From the NCBI GenBank assembly GCA_964035545.1, contig OZ037767.1:8794207-8858206 (forward strand): a stretch of DNA of 64,000 nucleotides, given 5' to 3'. The stretch is from Bugula neritina (taxonomy: Eukaryota; Bryozoa; Gymnolaemata; Cheilostomatida; Bugulidae). Within the stretch, counting starts at the first letter, position 1, and every line of letters begins with the position of its first letter. Shown one piece after another: positions 24,737 through 38,000 of the stretch. The notes beneath the pieces are model-generated. The model had not been told where the DNA came from. It saw only the letters and a list, made by a program, of their open reading frames with translations, and made no database searches. Position numbers and translations under genes: made by a program.

Positions 24737-27700
24737 ATGGTACTAGCTACAACACCTGTCCTAATTGCAATAGCATTAGCATTACTTGCTTATTTACTTT
24801 TTAAATGGCTAGAGGTAAGTAAGTTAAACGTTAACTTAAATATTTAGCTTTACAAAATACTTTACAACTATGTAAAAAAATATTAATATATAATTTAATT
24901 TTTTGTCTTATTTGGAAGTTGCATTAATTAGCATGTTTATCTCTCACAGTTTGGTATATTGGTAAATGATAAAAGTTTTATATGTTAGTGCATGCATAAA
25001 TAATAGCTGATGTTCAAATTCAGGATCCATTGAGAAAGATACCAGGTCCAAGAGGGTTACCATTCATAGGTAACACATTATCTTTTGATCCAACAAGACT
25101 TCATATGATATTGTATGACTGGGCAGAGAAATATGGAGATATTATGAAGATTTCACTATTCAACACTCCTATGGTGGTTGTTAACTCAACTGAGTTAGCT
25201 TATAAGGTTCTCGTGAAAAGTGGTAAGGGTAATTTTATTTCATATGTATTTATGTATGTATAGGTAATCATCAGAAGATTAGATTTATAGTTTAGCACAG
25301 GCTTTTTATTAAAACGTTAGTTTAATTGTTCCAACTTGTCTGTTAACTTTCTCTTGTTTCATGTATCCTAGTTATTAGTTTAACAGGTTTCATGACTCAT
25401 TTAAGGCACGGACTTTCAAGGCAGACCACCACTTGCACGGGCAGAAAGAGTTGCCGGTAAAAATCTGGCTTTTAGGGTAAGTTCTAGTAAAGTTATCATG
25501 CATTGCCTTGGTTTGTTGACCGAAAAATAATATATCACTGAAGATAGCAGCTCTAGCCATGAAACAATATGCTGAGACATCAGCTAAATGTTGTAGAGTT
25601 TTGCTGGTAGATGACAACATAAAATCTTTATAATATCTTTTTACAATGTATGTATGTAGTTTTTAATACATTCCTCATATACTCTAAGTTTACAAACTAT
25701 TGCAACATTAGTACTTTTGTTGTACAAGTACAAGTTGTAATATCTAAATAAACCTTTAAAGCAATAATTTTAGTCAGTTGATGAACCTGGATATCAGCAA
25801 AGAAGACACTACGCTATTAAAGCAATTAAAGGGTATGGAGAAGAAGTAGCTCACCTCGAGGATATAATACAAAGTATTACAATCACATTGATTGATGACA
25901 TCACAAAACAAGATGGCCGGCCTATGGATGTTGATCAGCTCTGTTACGGATTTCTCTGCTGTGTGATGGCTTCTTTGGTATGTTTAAAGCTCACGATGCG
26001 GTTAGAATAAATACTTGAAATTGAATAAGAATTACATAGCTATAGTGCAGATAATTGGCCTGTGATCAATAAAATAATACCCTTGCAGCTGTATGGTGAG
26101 GAGTATGCCTTTGATGATCCAGTGTGCCAGTCTATTAGCAGGATGACGAGAGAAGTTCTAAATGCTGTAAATCCTGTGTCACTTGGAAGTCTTTTAGACA
26201 GTTTTCCTGTTTTGTTTAAGCAAGATTTCTTTCTTAAAGAAACTCAGAAGCAAATTCAGCAAGCACGCAATTTCATAGATGAGTCACTTTACAAGAAAAT
26301 TGCAGAGTATAAAGTGAGTTATACATACAAAATTACAAATTTTTGAAAGTCTATTTATACTTGTGCTTAAACTATTGTTTATAGACAGCAACTAATTAGT
26401 ATATTTATAACTAAGAAACTTATTGTGCGTGTAGCAAACAATCAACTTCTTAAAAAAGAATTACTAATCTGACTTCATCGGCCTCTTTCTGTCCTGAGAG
26501 ATGATATGGCTGCACCAGGTTGGTTGATGCCAACACCCATGCTCCTTGTGTTGCCCTGATCTGCAGGTTTTGTTTATTTTATTACTTAAGCTTGAGCAAA
26601 TAGTCCAGCAAGCCGCTGGCAATGGTTACGGGCTGTCTTCAGTGCACTTGTAGAACTGTGCCATAAGTATTTCTTATATACTAGATGTGTAGCATGCTTG
26701 GTCTCCACCGCAGGTTAAACTTCTTCCCAGTTTTGTTCGAATCAATCCGAATTTCCCTGTTCCTTATACTCAAGGGCTTTAAGCCTGGATTTGTATAGAG
26801 CTGTATGTGCTGCTCTCTCTGCAGTTGTGAATTATTTTTAGTTGTTAGCAATGTCTCAAGAGTTTCCAGTCTTTCTGCCTGGGAGGCTTTGAATTCTGGT
26901 GCAGTGCATTTGACATGTGCTGGTGTTGATTTTTGATCATATAAAATGTGGTCTGCCTAACAGTCAGCACTGTCTATGCTTCTGATATTTTATTTACTAT
27001 AGAGGTTAATATTCCTGATAAAAACCATGTCAAGTCAATGCAAATGCTTGGATGGCATCATGACCTTGTACTGAAGAAAGGTGTCTGTTATGGTCAGGTT
27101 TCTATAGGAGCATAACACAAGAAGTTTTTGAGCATTTTCATTTATCTTACCCTGCTTCCCAATAACTGAAGGCTGCGAATCAAAGTCTGCGTTAACTCTT
27201 GGGTCAAGTGCGCGTTCATACACCAATGGGCCATACATGCCACACGTTTATATATAAGTCAGAGCTCCTTTAAGTCCTTTGTAATCTAGCCTGGCTGCAA
27301 AGTATAGCCAGTTGACATGAATTGCCACAGGGAGATACTATACATAGGGCTTGTTGATAAAGGCTGTGTACTGGTAAAACAGGATTCATGCCCTCAGCTT
27401 GCCGATTCATATCGCTACAAGCAGCTGTGCTAGCAAGTTGTGGAGATTGAAAGCGAGAGGTGACAGCCACACAGACATTTAACCATTACACTTGATGCAT
27501 ATAATTACAAACTAGTAATTTGTTTTACATAAAAATGTGTACTTAATCTCGTGAAAAACTAATTTAGGTTGTACATTGGGGGTTATCTTCTCTAACTATA
27601 TTTTAAAACTATATTGTCAAATACGTTCTGTTCAGCCACATTCTGATTATACTGACTTTTGTATTTTATATTCATTTACTTGAAACAATTATTTTAAGTA

Positions 27701-30440
27701 GAATTTCTATAAACAAAACAATTTCAGTTTATTGATTTATAGCTTCTCGGTTATATAATACATATTAAAAATTTTAGGCTTCTTTTAGCATGTGAAATGA
27801 GTTGTCTCGGGTTTTGTAATTATAATTTCAATTTATGTTTCCTCACGCTACCACCTCTTGTCACTACAGGCTGAGTTTGATGAGAACTGTCTGAAGGGAG
27901 TGTTGGATCAGCTGATTTTAATTCAGAAACGGGAAGTTGGTACAGATGACCCAGTTATGAATGATGATGCAATTCGGGGCATAATGCTAGACTTTATGGT
28001 GGGAGGTATATGTAAAGTTAAATTAAGATTATACTGCATGGAACTGTTACTGCTTAATCATGCCACCTACAACTTGTACAGAAAGTTTAAGCCAACTAGT
28101 TTTTCTTTAAACTTCAGGTCATAATAATAATGCTATTATTTCCTTTTCAAATTACAAGGGACGACAACTACTAAATGGCGGTGTCTTGTATGCTAAGAGA
28201 AGGCAACTATTTATACTTCATATGAAATAATTATTTAGCATATCAGAATTTTATTACAAACTAAATAGTACTTTTGTACAGAATAGATAAGCATGCTTAG
28301 CACACTTTTAATTAATTAATTTCTAGAAAAACTCACAAAACAATGTTTATTCTAGCTGGTATAGAGAAATTTAGTCTTGGTGATTTGATAGAATAATGCA
28401 TGTTATTTTTCTGATATAGGAATAGAGACTAGCCAATCTGTACTCTGTCAGGCTTTTCTTGATCTTCTTTGTGAACCAGATTTACAGAAGAGACTTCAAA
28501 GTGAGATTGACTGCCAGTTTGAATCATCTCATGTCATCATGTTAAAAGACAGGTACCTAATTTTATTATAATTCCATCTTTTTGTATTGTTAAAAACAAG
28601 CAACTTATAAGATTTCTCTGCTGGTTGAGGTATAACAAAGATGACTGTTTTGTATGTTTGTTTACAAGCCAAAGCTGCCGTTACTGCAGGCATACATATA
28701 TGAGAATCTACGGTACAAAACAGTGACTCCTATACTACTTCCACATAGGACTATTAGAGACACAGAGCTTGCTGGATACAAGGTAAGAGATATGATAACT
28801 CTGCTTTAAATAACCATACCATTTTTATTGAAAAGGTGGATCTACTATAGCAGTAGATTTTTATTTTAATTTTACAAAACAAACTGATGAAAATTCTGGA
28901 GTTGTGAAATTTCAACTAGCTGTTCTATGGAGTTGTTTTCCCAGAAATAAACGGTCAAGTAGCAGCACTGATACTAGTATTCCAATAGACTTTGTAACAA
29001 CAATTATTACCATTAAATTTTAGGAGAATATAAACTTGAAACCAAATTTTATAGCTATAGGTGTACTTGTTTATTGGCCAATGCTATTGAGGCAGCTGAA
29101 ATAAAATTCCATAAGCAATTTGGTACCTTAATGTCACAAGTATGGTTACTAGATTGATGCCCGTCACACTATAAAGTCAACAGCCTATACTGGGCTACTA
29201 TAGCCCCCTGCACTGTCTTCTTGAGTAATATAGGAAGTTTGACCACTCAAATTTTATGTATACTTGTAGAAAGTTTTAGTCAGACTGGAGAGTTAGATTT
29301 TTAATATAAATCTATAATGGACCAAATTAACATACTTTTTGCTCAAATGTATGCGTTTCACAAACAACTATTGTGCTTAGGATAGTTTAAATTGTTGATA
29401 GTTGAGACTAACACCTTCAAAGCATGCACATAATGCAATGTCTCTGCAGTGCTATCATTTTCTGGCGATTATACGTTGACGAGTTTGTGGTACATTCTTT
29501 TTTTGAGATTTACAAACTTCTATAAGCCTACTACAATCGACTGTTATAACATTTATAAAGATATATCTGCTTTCTTGGAGAATTATAACTCCATAGTATA
29601 TAGTTTGCACTTTTACGTGACAGAAAAATGTGGGAATTATTGTGATTCTGTTCATGATAACTAAGTTAGAGAATATAGACTACTGTGGTGAATAAGATAT
29701 TTAATCAAAGATCAACAAATAGATATATATATAAATGAAAAAAATTTTAAATTACTCTGAAATCGAGATGCTCACTTTTGGTGAGCAATATATGTTTTAA
29801 TTTTCAGTTAAACAATAATCATTGATTAATTGATTTGGCAAATTCCAGAAAATAGAGATTCTTCTATTACGTCAACTGCAAGACTTAGACTATTTCCCCG
29901 CACCATGTTTATTATCTATAACAAATTCATTACAGATTCCAGCTGATACAACCGTGTTTGTAAATGCTTTCTATACATCTCACAACCCGAGTGTTTATAA
30001 AGATCCGTTTATTATCAAACCAGAAAGATTCCTTGATGAACACGGAGGTGTTGTAGCACCAGGTCATCCTGCTAGATATAAGTAAGTGTTGATCAATTTA
30101 CTAAACACGTACTAAACAAATGATATTTTAATAATTATTTTGGTAAATATTTCAGAAAACATTTTATATATAAACTAAGGAGAGCTATTGATTATGTTTG
30201 AAAGGAATGTGTTCGCATATTTGTTGCAGTTCTGTTGGCCTATCTTTTGGAAGCGGGAAAAAAAGTTGTATTGGGAAAAGTTTAGCGGATGCTAGAATTT
30301 TTCTGTTTCTAGCTAATATTTTACAAAAGTTTACAGTCTTGCCTGCTGGAAAGCTGCCAGATGGAGATGTTCGAAACTACAAGTTGGTGGGAATATTAAG
30401 ACCACCCAGTGTTTCAGCAAAGTTTATCCGCAGACAGTAA
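24737..30440 (+). CDS. Cytochrome P450-4, full length but exon 8 acceptor mutated
   Basis: Ten exons: 24737-24814, 25024-25222, 25406-25476, 25774-25977, 26089-26313, 27870-28005, 28420-28552, 28668-28782, 29936-30081, 30230-30440. Coding content is intact and typical: YQQRR, GGIETSQS, ENLR, KPERF, FGSGKKSCIG. However, exon 8 should follow ACAG as in its paralogues, and here 28664-28668 reads ACAAG, so the AG at the correct position is gone. Using the AG one base downstream (28667-28668) shifts the frame and meets TGA about 20 codons later. The gene is therefore either a fresh pseudogene, a spliced variant lacking exon 8, or an allele or sequencing difference. If spliced normally it would give 505 residues. 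AATAAA lies at about 30675. Intron 5 contains a LINE fragment. Confidence 0.85.
27035..27238 (-). pseudogene. LINE endonuclease-domain fragment
   Basis: Lies in intron 5 of P450-4. A 67-codon frame includes PSVIGKQGKINENAQKLLVLC and LTITDTFLQYK. This resembles the stretch of non-LTR retrotransposon AP-endonucleases after the GDFNARVG box (VIG..G.G..N.NG..LL.LC...L.ITNT.F). The N-terminal catalytic blocks are not intact. The surrounding 26440-27480 is probably the rest of the dead element. Called from memory of the family pattern only. Confidence 0.45.
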
Positions 30441-31383
30441 AGTATGTATATTAGGCTATAGAACATGGCGGTGAAATGTGAACATTAGATCGACTGGAAT
30501 ATCTATAATCTTCAATTTACACATAAAACCATGTGTAGTGCTTAAATATGAAGAGTAAATCAGAACCAAAATATAAACCTACAAATCATGACAGCCAACA
30601 TTAATTTCTATATTTAAATATTCAATGTATTTTGCTATAATTTAATGATCAGGAAACTGTGTAAGAAAATATCTCAATAAAGCATAGAGCTTTTCTGAAA
30701 AAAAATCTACAGTCTAAAACTTGTTTGAGCATAACATAACAGGTTGAACAGAGGTTTATAGACAGAAACTGGCAGAAGCTATGTTTGTAAGAGTTATCTT
30801 CCCATGACTACCCATAATGCACCTTTAAACTTTATATTATATACTGGCAAAATGGTGAACCTGCAATCCATCTAAAAACTTATGAGTTATGGTCATTATA
30901 AACTGCCTTATATGAGTTATTCTATAGCTATCAAAATTATATTGGATGTTAGTAAATGTTGTTGAAACAAACTAATATAATGGGCAAAAAAAAAATTCAG
31001 AACATCACATTGTTTTTGCAATGTCAAGAGCTTATAAAATACATTCTAAGATCACACATATTCAATGAAGCATTATAATATTGTGCACTCAAGCACTTTG
31101 TTATATATTTTTTGGACACATATATTCTGAATTAACTTGAGAGTTTTGGTTTACTGTTGTTGTGGGCAGTGCTGCAAGGTATTTAAGATGGAGTAGTTAA
31201 CATAAAGCTGAACTGTAATCATATCTCACTTGAATTTAAATCGACGTACAATAGATTCAAAAGTTGGTTCACCAAGCAGTGAAAATATGGAGTTCTACTT
31301 AATTTCAAATTTAAGAAAAGAATAAGCATGGCTGTATAATACAGAAGCATGTTATAAATTTATTCATGCAGCTACACTCAGTA

Positions 31384-31462
31384 TAGCCCGTGGTGTAATG
31401 GCTAGCATGCCTGCTTACATGCCAGAGGCCCGAATTCAAATCCCAGTGAAAGCAATAGTTAT
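31384..31462 (+). repeat. tRNA-like SINE head
   Basis: CCCGTGGTGTAATGGCTAGC then AATTCAAATCCC: degenerate A and B boxes of the family seen at 2298. Confidence 0.45.
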
Positions 31463-32605
31463 ATATATAATATATATAACTATTTTATGGGTATAAAACA
31501 GCATGCATGGAGCCAATTCTAAAAAATTCCATATATGCAAAATGCAACAGTTTAATTTGGATTAGAGTAACTCTGCCAATAATATTTATTTTTAGTACAC
31601 TCATGGTTTGTGATGTTGAACATCATATCTCACATCAAAGCATTGCAAAATATACCTTGAATTATATTTTATTTGAATAATATTTTGTTAATGGCATCTC
31701 AAGTTATTATTCTGCTTATACTTCATAGTCTACATATTATAATGGGTAGATGATAGAGACAATAATATTTACTAGTCACAATGTATAGCTGTATCGTAAT
31801 ATAAAAAAGAATATAAGGAAGTATTCTTGTTGTTAAACCAAGATAGCAGTTGGTTGACAACAAGTTTATGTTTATATAAAACATGTAACAAATAAACAAC
31901 ATTTTCAGGTGAATGACCTCACGTCTGGAGATCCCAGCAAAGTAGCTTTCCTGGGAGTAAGACTGTATTTATGGTGACTAAATAGCATATCTCAACTATG
32001 TGGGGTTATATAACTGACATTGTTATCTACATATTTTCAAGTTGTTATAAACGTTACTTTCCAAGAAATTTGACTCTATATTTAATCTAAACTTGTCAAT
32101 TTATACACATTTGACAATTAGTCCACTGACTACCAAAGCATCACATTTCATGCCTACATGAGATACAAGAGATAGCTTTCCTAATAATGACTGCTTTACT
32201 TACTCAAAAACGTGTTATGCCACGTATTTTCAATGGGGTTTCAGCCAAATATAATGTTCACACATATTTAACAAATCCTATTTAATTTTAGAAGTAGAAC
32301 TTCAGGTATTCTAAAGCTCTTCATTCTAGCTGTAGTAAATTTTAAACTGGCTTTGTTGTATATAATAGCATTTTTGTTATACAGGCTTTAAGAGAAGCGT
32401 TCATATAAAAAGCTATCACTTTATGTATGTACTATAGCTGTTCTGGGTGACTCTTCCTTTATGACTCAACTTACAGTAACATGTTCTGTCCTCAATAAAT
32501 ACTACAGGCTCTCCTTGGTGTGTATATATAAAGCAATCAGAGTTCTGCTATAGAACTATGTTACAGTATGAAGCTATAATGTTGTATACATAGTAACCAA
32601 GTTTC

Positions 32606-32805
32606 TAGTCGCCATCCCTGTGAGAACCACTGAAGGAAAGGGATTTTTGAAGCAGACTTAGACTTATTCATTTATGTGGCACAGTAGCTATTATGACTGG
32701 ATGCTCTTCCTATAAACATCATCAATGACCTTCGCTGGGGTCTGAACACATGACTTCTTGTTTACTAGACCAAACACTCCAATCCCTAGACCACGGCTGC
32801 TCCCC
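32606..32805 (-). mobile_element. tRNA-derived SINE, copy 3, inverted
   Basis: The reverse complement begins GGGGAGCAGCCGTGGTCTAG and ends GTTCTCACAGGGATGGCGAC, matching copies 1 and 2 along the whole length. The B box has drifted. Confidence 0.75.
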
Positions 32806-33389
32806 AATAAATGCAACTCATGCACCAAAATTGTACTCCCAGGGAAGCTACTTTGATAACTAATTTATTTATAGATACTGATTATATATGCTAAAATGTC
32901 AATGCCATTCACAGCTAATGTTGTTCATATATTATGTTGTAACTGCCAATTACATTATACACAGTGAAAATGTGGGACTGGCCAGTATTGGAATTCACAT
33001 TTGACACAAATTATTTGATAAAAAAAGCTTCAAAGAATGATTTCTAATGACTATTCATATCGGCTGAAAGTCATGAATTTTAAATAGCTGTATTAACAGA
33101 ATCACACTACACTGTTATACCTGGTAAAGTAGTATATATACTACCATATATAGTATAATCGAGCAACCTGCTATTGAAGAAAAGCTGTTAATAACATGTT
33201 TCCAAGTTTTTTGTCTCTAATATGTATGAAGATGTCTTATTGAATTTATTCAACTTGATTTGCATGGTTTATGCCAGCGGCTTTCAAAGAGGGATTTGCC
33301 CTTGGAGGAGAGGGAAGAGTTTGGTCTTTGTAGGGTAGGATTTCATTTTCCAAAAGTTTCTTCAGTTCAGACTGTTGGAATGTTTCTGT

Positions 33390-34310
33390 CTCCATGAGCT
33401 TGTCTAGATGAAAATAGCCTCATTGCACAATAGTGATGAGCAGTTATTTGAACATTCTTTTATTATCTATAAATAGTGAATTCAAATCAGACTGTTCTAA
33501 ATGTTTTTGCCAACAAAAGTTATTAATGTCCTCCCATTTATTGATACCTTTAATTGCAGCTAAATTGAAAATGAAAGCAAGTTAAATGTCAAACTTAGTG
33601 ATCTGGGCCAGTCTATCTGCTTCACTTGAATACCTGTGTGTATATGCATGAATAGTTCTACTTAAATCAGATCGAACTGCATATTTTGATTCTAGCTTGT
33701 CTATAGATAAAAATAGTAAAGAACAGTTACCAGCTAGACGTGATCACTGTATCATTTTAAGCTTTGCAGGGTCAAGTTCCAAATTTAGACAGCAAATTGA
33801 CAATCTAGATAACAATGCCAGTTATAAAACACTACATAGTTGAGATATCACTGAAGTTAGTTGCAATAAAACAGCTTGTGTACTAAAATCGTACTCCCAG
33901 GGAAGCTGCTTTGATAACAGGTTTATTTATAGACAATCACTATGCTGGAATTTCATAAGGTCATTCACCAGTTCAGTTATTACATGTTTTTATATAAAGA
34001 TAAATGTGCTATCAACTAACTGTTATCATGTCACTGTTTACTGTTCAGCTAGCTTTATTAGGAGCCTTTTTATTTTTTGTCCTGATTCAATAACATGTAT
34101 TTCATGTGTTACTAAATGCTTCCCTCTATATTCTTTTTCTATATTATAATACAGTTATACATTGTGACTAGTAAATATTATTGCCACTATCATCTACCCA
34201 TCATATGCAGATTATGAAGTATAAACTGATGTCCAAAAACAAAATATCATTTAGGTAAAAATAAAATTCAAAGTATTTTGTGAGGCTTTGATGTGAGATA
34301 AAATATTCAA
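33390..34310 (-). repeat. Inverted duplicate of 51960-53040
   Basis: Read in reverse complement, this segment follows 51960-53040 almost end to end. Shared landmarks are GCTTCCCTCTAT, GGAGCCTTTTTATTTTTTGTCC, ATTGACAATCTAGATAACA and TCCTCCCATTTATTGATA. Its start includes the dispersed-repeat core also found at 14.2, 23.7, 31.9 and 32.8 kb. Confidence 0.8.
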
Positions 34311-34316
34311 AATCGT

Positions 34317-34388
34317 GCGTGTGTGTGTGTGTGTGTTTGTGCCGCGTGTGTATGTGTGTGTGTGTGTGTGTGCGTTTGTGTGTGCGTT

Positions 34389-34419
<31 letters not shown>

Positions 34420-34434
34420 TGTGCATTTGTGCCG

Positions 34435-34490
<56 letters not shown>

Positions 34491-34594
34491 TGTGCATTTG
34501 TGCCGCGCGTGTGCATGTGTGTGTGTGCATTTGTGCCGCGTGTGTGTGTGCGTGTGTGTGTGCGTGCGTGCGTGCGTGCGTGTGTGTGTGTGTG
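34317..34594. repeat. GT microsatellite with GCC-containing interruptions
   Basis: About 280 bp of (GT)n broken by TTTGTGCCGC and GCGTTTGTG units. All long frames across it on both strands are artefacts of the repeat. Confidence 0.97.
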
Positions 34595-34987
34595 TTGTTA
34601 TAATATAAACCTATACAAGCAGATGCACATAATAAATAAAATGTGAATATATAAAGTATTACTCAGTTATTCAAGTGTTCCATTTAAGCTATGTATGAAT
34701 ATAAGCATTTACATATATATGCCAGATATATTAGTGAAAACTGTTGTTGTATTTATTACAATGAGTTCATGCCTCTCTGTTTGACAAGTAAATTTAACAC
34801 TTCAATTTTGAAAATAACTAACACAGTTTGTAATTGGACAGCATCTAATAGGTCAAAGTTATATTGTAGCATGAGTGACTAAGATATGAGCCAATCACCC
34901 TGCTACTTCATGCCTATAACTAATAAGGCAGTGTTTAATAGCATTTATTTTTAACTAGTTTGTTCAGTGTAATTCACAACTAGCATT

Positions 34988-35034
34988 GCAGACAGTTTAG
35001 TTATCCAGTTAGAGCTCAGCTACTCAAATTTAAG
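34988..35034 (+). promoter_or_regulatory. Conserved 5' box of P450-5
   Basis: TTAGTTATCCAGTTAGAGCT followed by CAGCTACTC, 76 bp before the start codon, as in P450-4 and P450-6. Confidence 0.5.
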
Positions 35035-35063
35035 TTAGAAAAGTTGACAGCAGTGGCAGCAGA

Positions 35064-38000
35064 ATGGTACTGGCCATCACACCTGTCTTAATTGCAATAG
35101 CATCATCATTGCTGGCTTACTTGTTTCTCAAATGGCTGGAGGTAAGTAACTCAAATGTAACTAGAAACTTAAATATTTTGATTTACACAATATTTTATAA
35201 TTACCCCATTAAAAATATTGAAATTCAATTTAATATCTTTTGTTTTTTAGAAGTTGTATACATATTAACATGTGTAATGTAACCTATATTCTGTTGTGTT
35301 TTAGTATATATAGAAATATTTATTTTCGCAGACTGAAAGAAAATAGCAATGTGAGAAATTAGTTATATTATAAGTTACAGTCGCAAGTGTAAAGATAAGT
35401 TTAAATGCTGGATTTTTATACCAGTCAAAGAGGTTAGCTATTGTTTAGTAGCCACAATGAGTTTGGAAAAAACATAATCTAGCTGGTATAGCTGTGATGA
35501 TGCACGAAAAGCTATAATAAATTAAGGAAAAACTTTCGCAGCCCATGTAAAGTCCCAATTTCTCCCAACTAGCTTGAAGTTCTCCGTTTATATTGGTTCT
35601 GGAGTTGTGGTATTCTTCTTAGGTTGTCACGATTATACTCGCCACCATTGGATAATCGGGAGGGGGGAGGTTATGTTTTCTACATAATAAGGCTGCAGGG
35701 GTAGGGTCTTGCTGTGGGTTTTCCTCTACAGTAGTAAAAGGGTAATCAGATGTTTGTATTTCCTCAGGAGGTTCAGCATCTTCAGCATTGGTATGTTTTA
35801 GACAGAGTTGGTCAATGTGTCGCTTCCAAATAGGTTCTCTAGGCATAACTTTTACATCTACTGATCTGCTTCCCAGAACTTTAGTGACGGCAGCTACAAT
35901 CCATTTGGACTGTCTGTCTCTTTTGGGGCCACAGTGTAGAGCGTAGCAAAGTGTGCTTACACAGTAGCTGTGTAGTTTTCTGTTGCTCCAATTTTCCTTT
36001 CTTCTATTCTTGGGCAAGGTGGGCTGGTGATGATTGTAATGTGTCTAGTTTTGTTTGGATCTGACGTCTATTGAGGTGAAAATCCATAGGGCAGTAGTGT
36101 TCTACTGTATTGCATCTGGAATTCTTGGAAGGCTTCTCTATGTGGTAGAGCAGACTTTTTCAGCGATTGCTTGAAAGATTATACTAACTGTTCTGCTGCT
36201 CCATAGGTAGCTGGTTAGTAAGATTCTCCTCTCAGGTATATAATTCATCTGTCTTTACATCACTGTATGAACTCCTCCAATGTAAAATTCTGTCCGTTGT
36301 CAGTAACTATGATATGAGGGTATCCAAAATGAGCGAAGTCTATCTCTAGTAAGTCTGTTGTTGTCTTAGTTAATATAGAGCTTGTAGGATGAATGCAGGG
36401 ATATTTGGTATAGGCATTCACTAGTGCCAACCAGTTGGTTCTCATGAAATTGATAGCATCGTCTATATGTAGTCAGCTCCAAGGTTTTTCCGGCATCATC
36501 CAAGGGTGAACTGGCAATTTTCTGGCTTTTTATGGCGCTCCATGTAAGTGGTGCACTGCTGGGTCATCTCCATTATCTCCTGGTCCAATCAGGGCCAATA
36601 AATTATTGTACGAGCAAGTTGCTTCATCCTATTTATCTCAAAGTGATGCAAATGTAAAAGTTGAAGCACTTGTTTTTGTAACGATAGAGGAATGACAAGC
36701 TTAGCTCCATATAGCAGGTATCCGTTTTCGATTGACAATGGTGGCATTAATTTCTTAAAGTATGTGACAGTGTAGCCATCTGTAATGACTTCAGTGTGAC
36801 ATTTGCTGCTGTCATCATCTTGCCATCCTTCTATGATGTATCCCATTACTGTGCTTAGTACTGGCTCCTTCGCTGTTTCTTTAAAACTTCTGGATCGGTG
36901 AGTTTAAGCTGTGTTTTAATGGTCTTTATGCTGCAAACAATGTCAATATCATCACCTTCTTCCTCTCCGTCAAAGTGTACGTCGAGTCCAACAGGCAATC
37001 GACTAAGTGAGTTTGCATTACTATGCTCTGACGTTTTTTTGTATTCGATAGTGTAAAAATCCTGGCTCAGAGTGAAAATCCATCTGGCCAGTCCGTTGGC
37101 TGCCATAGCTGGGGTGGCCTTGTTGGGTCCAAACAGAGCGAGTAGTGGTTTGTGATCTGTAACCAGGATAAAATTTCTTCCATAGAGAAGCTGATGAAAC
37201 TTGGTGATTGCAAAAATTATTGAGAAAGTTTCCTTCTGTATTTGACTGTAACGTTGCCGAGTCTTTGTTAAAGTTTTGCTGGCGTGGGCAATAGGTCGTT
37301 TTGTATCCTTTCCATGTCGATGGAAGAGTACTACATATATAGTTTCAATGCCATTTTGCTCCTTTTCGTAGTAGCTCCTGTAGAGGTGTAATAACTGTTA
37401 AGAGGTCTGGCAAAAGTTTGTTGTAGAACTGAACTGATCCCAGAAAAGACTTTAAACTGCTTACATCTGTAGAGGCTGGCATCTTCTTGAGAGCTTCTAT
37501 TCTTGATCCTTCAGCTATGCCGCCGTGCGATAGTCAATGCTCCAGGTACTCCAACAATCATTCAGTGGATATACACTTCTTCCTGTTGCATCTCAATCCT
37601 CGATCTTGGATTCATTGTAGCAGCTTCCAAAGATTTGTTAAGTGGTCTTCTGCTAAAGCTCCACAAACTACATTGTCATCCAGGTATACTGCTACTCCTG
37701 GTAGATCTCTGGTGAATTGCTCCATAATTTCTTAGAAATATCCTGGTGCAGAACTTATTCCGAATAGCAAGCGTTTTTGTAGTAGAACTCATCTGTGTGT
37801 GCTGAAAGCTAACCGACTAGCTTTCAGGGGTACAAAGAATCTAATTGTATGCATCTACTAAGTCAGTTTTTGAAAAAAATCATGTCTTCCTCCTAATTTT
37901 CTCATTAAGTCTTCAGGCAAAGGAATCAGCAGGCGATGGTCCTCAAGCTGTTGATTGACCATGGCGGAATAGTCTCCACACACTCGCAGTTTTTGCCTCT

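Larger units (their letters stand above)
30441..34987. other. Intergenic DNA, repeat-rich, between P450-4 and P450-5
   Basis: Holds a 3' flank homologous to that of P450-6 (30500-30660 with 51050-51200; 31600-31980 with 51975-52475), a tRNA-like head (31384), a SINE (32606), an inverted copy of the 52-53 kb segment (33390-34310) and a GT microsatellite. From 34625 it matches the P450-6 upstream region (46380 on). No gene is seen. Confidence 0.65.

Noticed and set aside
34201-34646. Several 69-109 codon frames rich in His/Thr or Cys/Val on both strands
   Set aside because: They are the GT/CA microsatellite read in different frames, not genes.
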